Origin: Oscillospiraceae bacterium
GTDB taxonomy: Bacteria; Bacillota; Clostridia; WRLR01
Assembly (NCBI GenBank): GCA_009777515.1
Contig: WRLR01000012.1
Location: forward strand, 1-56,772
Direction: 5' to 3'
DNA: 56,772 bases
In this document: positions 53,062-56,772 of the stretch, one piece after another
Numbering within the stretch: the stretch's first letter is position 1
Layout of the letters: each line of letters opens with the position of its first letter
Translations under genes and position numbers: made by a program
The notes under the pieces: generated by a model
The model's input: only the letters and a program-made list of their open reading frames with translations
Databases searched by the model: none
Told to the model about the DNA's origin: nothing

Positions 53062-53925
53062 TCACAGCCGCCGCGCCTTCGCCGCAATCAGGCTCGCCGC
53101 GTAAAACAACACGGTGGTCGCCGCCAGCACCAGCGCCGAGAACCAAAAGCCGCTGACGAAATCCCCGTACCGGAACACCACGCCGAACGTCTCGCGGAAA
53201 GCTTCCAGGGACTCCGGCGGGGCGTTGCGGAACAGAGCCGCCAGCTCCCCGTCGGAGAGCGCCTGCTTGAACATGCTCGCCGCGTGGGACATGGGGAAGC
53301 ACTTTATCACCCACCCCACGGCCTCCGGGAGCTGCCCAATCGGTATGTATATCCCCATCAAAAAACCAATCAGCGTGCCCACGACGGTGCTCAGCGAGGC
53401 AAAGGCGTTCTGGCTGTTCACAAACGTGGAGACGAAGAAAACAATGGCGTTCCCGCACAGGACGCTCAGCACCGACGCCAGAAACATCCGCGCGAAGCCC
53501 GCCGCGCCCGGCATCGCCCCACCGCTGAGCGCAATGTACGCCAATACGATAACAAGGGCCGCCAGAGTCATGATGAAGCCGACCGCAGCGGAGCCGAACA
53601 CATAGGCAAGCGTGATTTTCCCGCGCGGCGCCGGGCTTGTATAAAAGTCCTTCGCAGCCCGTTCCTTGTCGGAAATCCCTATCCCGACCGCGCCCAGGCT
53701 GCTGGTGACGCTCGTCACCGCCACCATCCCGGCCATGGTCATGCCCGCCATGACCACGCCGATTTTGTCCGAATCGAACCCGAGCTGCTGTCGCAAAGCC
53801 TGCTCCGCCACGTCGCCGAGGAACAGCACATACAACCCGATTATTATGATGACCGCAAGCAGCGAAAAGAATACGTTCGCCCTATCGCGGTAGAACAGCA
53901 ATATATTCCTTTTAACCAGCATCAC
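53062..53925 (-). CDS. ABC-2 type transporter permease
   Basis: A 287-residue membrane protein with six predicted segments, the first after MMLVKRNILLFYRDRANVFF. GIGISDKERAAKDFYTSPAP is a typical ABC-2 cytoplasmic loop. It should form an exporter with the ATPase at 53989. ATG 53925 overlaps the stop of a short leader frame (TGATG) formed by the 27-base repeats, so translation may be coupled. An internal ATG at 53922 is also possible. The substrate is unknown; drugs, peptides and lipids are handled by the family. Confidence 0.88.
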   Translation of the reverse strand: MMLVKRNILLFYRDRANVFFSLLAVIIIIGLYVLFLGDVAEQALRQQLGFDSDKIGVVMAGMTMAGMVAVTSVTSSLGAVGIGISDKERAAKDFYTSPAPRGKITLAYVFGSAAVGFIMTLAALVIVLAYIALSGGAMPGAAGFARMFLASVLSVLCGNAIVFFVSTFVNSQNAFASLSTVVGTLIGFLMGIYIPIGQLPEAVGWVIKCFPMSHAASMFKQALSDGELAALFRNAPPESLEAFRETFGVVFRYGDFVSGFWFSALVLAATTVLFYAASLIAAKARRL

Positions 53926-54015
53926 AAACCCCTCCGTTCAACCAGCATCTTCAAACCCCTCCGTTCAACCAGCATCTTCAAACCCCGTTCAACCAACATC
54001 TTCAAACACCTCCGT
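53926..54015. repeat. 27-bp tandem repeat fusing the ATPase stop with the permease start
   Basis: On the minus strand the unit reads ACGGAGGGGTTTGAAGATGC plus TGGTTGA. In the ATPase frame this is Thr-Glu-Gly-Phe-Glu-Asp-Ala-Gly-stop, matching the enzyme's last residues GFTEVFEDVG-stop. In another frame each unit supplies GGAGGGG and ATGCTGGTT, the ribosome site and start of the permease. About three copies are present. The two upstream ATG codons open a 17-codon frame (MLVERRGLKMLVERRGL) that ends TGATG on the permease start. Confidence 0.8.
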
Positions 54016-54858
54016 AAACCCCTCCGTCAAATTGAGGAACACATCGTCCAGCGTCCCGTTGATTATCTCGACATTGGCGATGTCGCCCCTGTGCCGCTCG
54101 ATAATCGGCAGCGCGTCTACGGTGCTTTTCAGGCTGTGCTCGACGTACTGCCCACCCTTTGTCGTGATTTTAAGCATGTCCGAGCAATAGCGCGTTTTGA
54201 GTTCCAGCGGCGAGCCATGCGCCTTGATTTCGCCTTTATGGATGACCACGATGTCGTCGCTTTCCGCGGCCTCCTCCATATAATGGGTGGTCAAAAACAC
54301 CGTCATGCCACTGCTTTGCTGCAGGTCGCGTATCAACCGCCAGATGTCGCGCCGGTTCTTTGGGTCCAGCCCGGTCGTCGGCTCGTCGAGGAACAAAAGC
54401 TTTGGCGTGTGGAGCAGCGCCCTGGCTATGTCGGCTCGGCGCCGCTGGCCGCCGGACAGCTTCCCGTAGCGCCGCGCCGCGTACTCCAATATGCCGGTTG
54501 TCTCAATAGCGCCATCGACGGCGCCTTTGAGCCTTGCGCCGCGCAGCCCGTACAGGCTGCCGCGCACGGCGAGGTTCTCACGCACGGTCAGGAGCGGGTC
54601 CAGCACGCTGTCCTGGAAAACCACGCCAATGAGCCCACGCACTTTATCGGCGTTGCGGCTGACATCCAGGCCGCCGATGAGCGCGGCGCCGGACGTTTTG
54701 GCGAGCAGCGTCGTCAGGATGCCGATGGTCGTGGTCTTGCCCGCGCCGTTAGTCCCGAGGAAAGAGAAAAGGTCCCCCTCGCCGACTTGGAAGCTGATGC
54801 CGTTCACGGCCTTCACATCGCCATATGTTTTGTATAGGTTTTCTACTTGGATAATCAA
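53989..54858 (-). CDS. ABC exporter ATP-binding protein, DrrA type
   Basis: A 289-residue ATPase. Walker A is GTNGAGKT (residues 35-42), the signature LSGGQ (134-138), Walker B LLFLDEP (154-160), and the switch histidine is in TTHYMEEA. The C-terminal extension of about 80 residues is as in DrrA/CcmA-type subunits. It drives the ABC-2 permease downstream. The last codons (FEDVG-stop) are tandemly repeated into the intergenic region. The DUF3021 and LytTR genes lie 45 bases upstream and probably control this exporter. Confidence 0.92.
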   Translation of the reverse strand: MIIQVENLYKTYGDVKAVNGISFQVGEGDLFSFLGTNGAGKTTTIGILTTLLAKTSGAALIGGLDVSRNADKVRGLIGVVFQDSVLDPLLTVRENLAVRGSLYGLRGARLKGAVDGAIETTGILEYAARRYGKLSGGQRRRADIARALLHTPKLLFLDEPTTGLDPKNRRDIWRLIRDLQQSSGMTVFLTTHYMEEAAESDDIVVIHKGEIKAHGSPLELKTRYCSDMLKITTKGGQYVEHSLKSTVDALPIIERHRGDIANVEIINGTLDDVFLNLTEGFTEVFEDVG

Positions 54859-54903
54859 AGATAACCACCTCCCATCTCATTGTGCCGGGAGGCGGCCATT
54901 TAA

Positions 54904-55362
54904 TCAAGGCTCGTCGGCGCGAGTTGCGTTTTCGCTATTGTGAAATGCGTCTATCTTCTCGTTGAGCCGTTTTGCGAGCTTTCTGTCCCGTATTTCCTGT
55001 ATCGCGTACGCCGGGACGTAGATGGCCAGGAAAAACGCAACCATGATAATCGCGTTTGACGCGTCCATCCATCCGAAATAGATAAGCAGCCCGAACACGA
55101 TGCCTGCCGTGAGGGTAAAATGCAAAATAGGGAATAAAAACGTCTCTATCCGGCTGGAACGGTTTTTGGCCTTGTTCCGTACAAATATCAGCGTAGGCAG
55201 GACGGCTGCAAACGATATGAGCGGGAACCTCAGCAAATCCTGCATGGTCATCGTCATGCTATTATCCATATACATATTAATCGCGCCGACAAACAGGACC
55301 TGGGCCGTGGTGAGTATGCAAAAAAGCAGGGCCATAAATTTTATGGCGTTCTTCAGCTTCAT
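54904..55362 (-). CDS. DUF3021 family membrane protein
   Basis: A 152-residue protein with four membrane segments (FMALLFCILTTAQVLFVGAI; FPLISFAAVLPTLIFV; FPILHFTLTAGIVFGLLIYF; AIIMVAFFLAIYVPAYAI) and a charged C-terminal tail. DUF3021 proteins are usually encoded next to LytTR regulators and are thought to inhibit or sense for them. The ATG at 55362 overlaps the stop of the LytTR gene by 4 bases (ATGA), so the two are coupled. Confidence 0.85.
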   Translation of the reverse strand: MKLKNAIKFMALLFCILTTAQVLFVGAINMYMDNSMTMTMQDLLRFPLISFAAVLPTLIFVRNKAKNRSSRIETFLFPILHFTLTAGIVFGLLIYFGWMDASNAIIMVAFFLAIYVPAYAIQEIRDRKLAKRLNEKIDAFHNSENATRADEP

Positions 55363-55793
55363 AGGCCGAACCTCTCTTTCAGCGCGGGCACGTACTGCCG
55401 CGATATAATCACCTTTTCCCCGTTTGACAGGGTCGCCAGGAACCGACTGCTCCCGGCGGGCGAGACGCTGATGATTTTCCTCACGTTGGCGATGGCTTGC
55501 CTGCTGATCCGCAAGAAGTCGTCCTTGCTCAGCAGCTCCTCGATCTCGTAAAGCTTAAGCCTGCTCCTATAGACCGACTTCTCCGCATACACGAACGTCT
55601 TGAGGTCCACGCTTTCTGCGTAGAACACACTGCCCACCGGGAGCATATAGGACTCATCGTCAATGTAGACCGTCAAGTTTTCCGGGCTTTTTAGCAGGTT
55701 GATCGCCCTCATGACATTTTCGGTCATATTTTTGACGCTTATGGTAACGGTGTCCTCGTCCCCTGGGGCCGGGTCCTGAATAATTATCCTCAT
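55359..55793 (-). CDS. LytTR-domain DNA-binding regulator
   Basis: A 144-residue protein made of a short N-terminal region (1-45) and a LytTR domain (about 45-144): GSVFYAESVDLKTFVYAEKS, then LLSKDDFLRISRQAIANVRK and LSNGEKVIISRQYVPALKER. It has no receiver domain. With DUF3021 and the ABC exporter it forms a known type of three-part module, probably self-regulating. The start at 55793 is an ATG; the leader 55794-56053 holds short AT-rich repeats and no other gene. Confidence 0.87.
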   Translation of the reverse strand: MRIIIQDPAPGDEDTVTISVKNMTENVMRAINLLKSPENLTVYIDDESYMLPVGSVFYAESVDLKTFVYAEKSVYRSRLKLYEIEELLSKDDFLRISRQAIANVRKIISVSPAGSSRFLATLSNGEKVIISRQYVPALKERFGL

Positions 55794-55850
55794 CTTTCGA
55801 GACGCGCTCCTCGCGCTGATGCAAAACTACTGCGTGCTGCGGTACAGAGC

Positions 55851-55903
55851 CATTATAGCCCAAAGCCAGTATAGCACAAAGTCAGTATAGCACAAAGCAG
55901 GCC
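55851..55903. repeat. Short 17-bp direct repeats upstream of the LytTR gene
   Basis: CAGTATAGCACAAAG is repeated twice, with a third degenerate copy (CATTATAGCCCAAAG) before them, at about 17-base spacing. The location suggests possible binding sites for the LytTR protein, which recognises direct repeats, but this is inference. Confidence 0.5.
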
Positions 55904-56053
55904 CGCCATCTATCATGCAATTTTACTCTAATATTTTACTCATGCCGCATGGCGCCTGAATGGCATATGACCATATCGTATAAATCTGACTTATTATATA
56001 TCTATAGTTTATATGCCCCTCAATAAAATATTGTATTGTGTTAATATAATTAT

Positions 56054-56772
56054 ATGAGATATTTAAACCTTGGGGTGCTTGCGCATGTCGACGCGGGCAA
56101 GACCACGCTTGTCGAGCATTTGCTGTACAGGAGCGGCGCTCTGCGCGCGCCCGGCTCCATTGAGAAAGGGAACACGCAGTCCGACCGGCTCGCCATCGAA
56201 AGGGAGCGCGGCATCTCCGTCCGCGCCTCGTCCGTGAGCCTGGAGCACGGCGGCGTCAGGATCAACATCATCGACACACCGGGCCACATTGACTTTACGG
56301 GCGAGGCGGAGCGCGCGCTGTCCGCGCTCGACGCGGCGGTCCTAGTTGTTTCCGCAGCGGAGGGCGTGCAGTCGCAGACGGAGATTTTTTGGCGCGCGCT
56401 GCGGGAGCTGGGCATCCCCACGATAATTTTTATAAATAAAATTGACCGGATGGGCTGCGATCCGGATGCGGTGCGGCGCGCGCTAACCGACGAGTTCGGT
56501 GCGGGCATATACGCCGTCAACACGGCGGATGCGCCGGGCAGCCGCGCTTGCGCGGTGGGGCCGCCCGCCTTCTCGGACGACGATGTCCTCGCGCTGTGCG
56601 AGCGGGACGGCGCGCTTGCCGAGGAGTATCTGGCCAGCGGTGAGGCGCCCGGCGCGGGGCGGCTTGCCGCGTCGGTGGCGGGGCTGTCTGCGGTTTGCGC
56701 GGCCTTCCCGCTGCTGCACGCCGCCGCCGCGCTGGACATAGGCGTCGCGGAGCTGCTGGACGCCCTCGTGAA
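56054..56772 (+). CDS. TetM-like ribosomal protection GTPase (partial, runs off the window)
   Basis: The first 239 codons of an EF-G-like translation GTPase. The P-loop is AHVDAGKTT (residues 10-18), the switch region ERERGIS near 50, G3 is DTPGHIDF (74-81), and G4 is NKID (128-131). The opening, NLGVLAHVDAGKTTLVEHLL, and VSAAEGVQSQTEIFWRALRE are close to tetracycline-resistance ribosomal protection proteins of the TetM/TetW kind. The rest is missing, so resistance cannot be judged; housekeeping relatives exist. No good promoter was found upstream, though the region is AT-rich. Confidence 0.82.
   Translation, partial: MRYLNLGVLAHVDAGKTTLVEHLLYRSGALRAPGSIEKGNTQSDRLAIERERGISVRASSVSLEHGGVRINIIDTPGHIDFTGEAERALSALDAAVLVVSAAEGVQSQTEIFWRALRELGIPTIIFINKIDRMGCDPDAVRRALTDEFGAGIYAVNTADAPGSRACAVGPPAFSDDDVLALCERDGALAEEYLASGEAPGAGRLAASVAGLSAVCAAFPLLHAAAALDIGVAELLDALV

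Noticed and set aside
53284-54837. A 517-codon frame antisense to the ABC exporter genes
   Set aside because: Runs across two well-supported genes and a repeat, with no recognisable domain.
1-56772. tRNA or rRNA genes
   Set aside because: No cloverleaf with a GTTC loop and matching acceptor, and no rRNA-like segments, were recognised by eye.

Overview
The window looks like a chromosomal segment from an anaerobic, carbohydrate-feeding member of the Firmicutes, most likely class Clostridia. The signs are strong purine-rich ribosome sites (GGGGGA, AGGAGG), LplABC-type oligosaccharide importers with Thr/Ala-rich lipoprotein binding proteins, an MinC homologue, a LytTR/DUF3021/ABC module, a DUF362 ferredoxin-like protein and a TetM-like GTPase. 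No phylogenetic marker is present, so the genus is left open. Base composition is GC-rich by eye except for an AT-rich island at about 43.7-47.3 kb.

Layout. 0-3 kb: a MITE-like hairpin element, a zinc alcohol dehydrogenase and an orphan proA carrying two low-complexity insertions. 3-19 kb: three sugar-import cassettes. Cassette 1 (minus: binding protein, Gfo/Idh/MocA oxidoreductase, two permeases) is divergent from cassette 2 (plus: two permeases, binding protein, alcohol dehydrogenase). Cassette 3 (plus) is a paralogue of cassette 2. An Fpg/Nei-like glycosylase lies between cassettes 2 and 3. 19-23 kb: a small multidrug export protein, a DUF362 Fe-S protein next to an HMGL-like enzyme, and a cupin. 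23-30 kb: a 1649-residue protein fusing two membrane glycosyltransferases, followed by a lipoprotein and minC. 30-36 kb: a BaiN/HI0933 flavoprotein, an SH3/peptidoglycan-binding protein, a coiled-coil exported protein and a B12-binding-type radical SAM protein.

36-43.7 kb: cassette 4 (minus), reading GntR regulator, GH2 beta-mannosidase-like enzyme, two permeases, binding protein. This is probably a mannoside uptake and degradation operon. 43.7-47.3 kb: the AT-rich island, with a truncated hsdR remnant, an intact DUF1016 nuclease, an IS4-type transposase remnant with an in-frame stop, and an unknown zinc-finger-like protein. 47.5-51.6 kb: two amidohydrolase-fold proteins (one without metal ligands), a DegT/DnrJ aminotransferase and a sugar isomerase/epimerase-like TIM barrel. 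51.6-56 kb: a MATE exporter and a LytTR-DUF3021-ABC exporter module. The window ends inside a TetM-like ribosomal protection or EF-G-like GTPase.

Two themes stand out. First, four importer cassettes share the window, none with its own ATPase, so they presumably use one encoded elsewhere. Second, minisatellites are unusually active. They sit between genes, inside conserved enzymes (ProA, the BaiN-like protein, the glycosyltransferase fusion), and in two places they are built from copies of a gene's own last codons including the stop codon. Promoters, terminators and starts were read by eye; no similarity search was possible.
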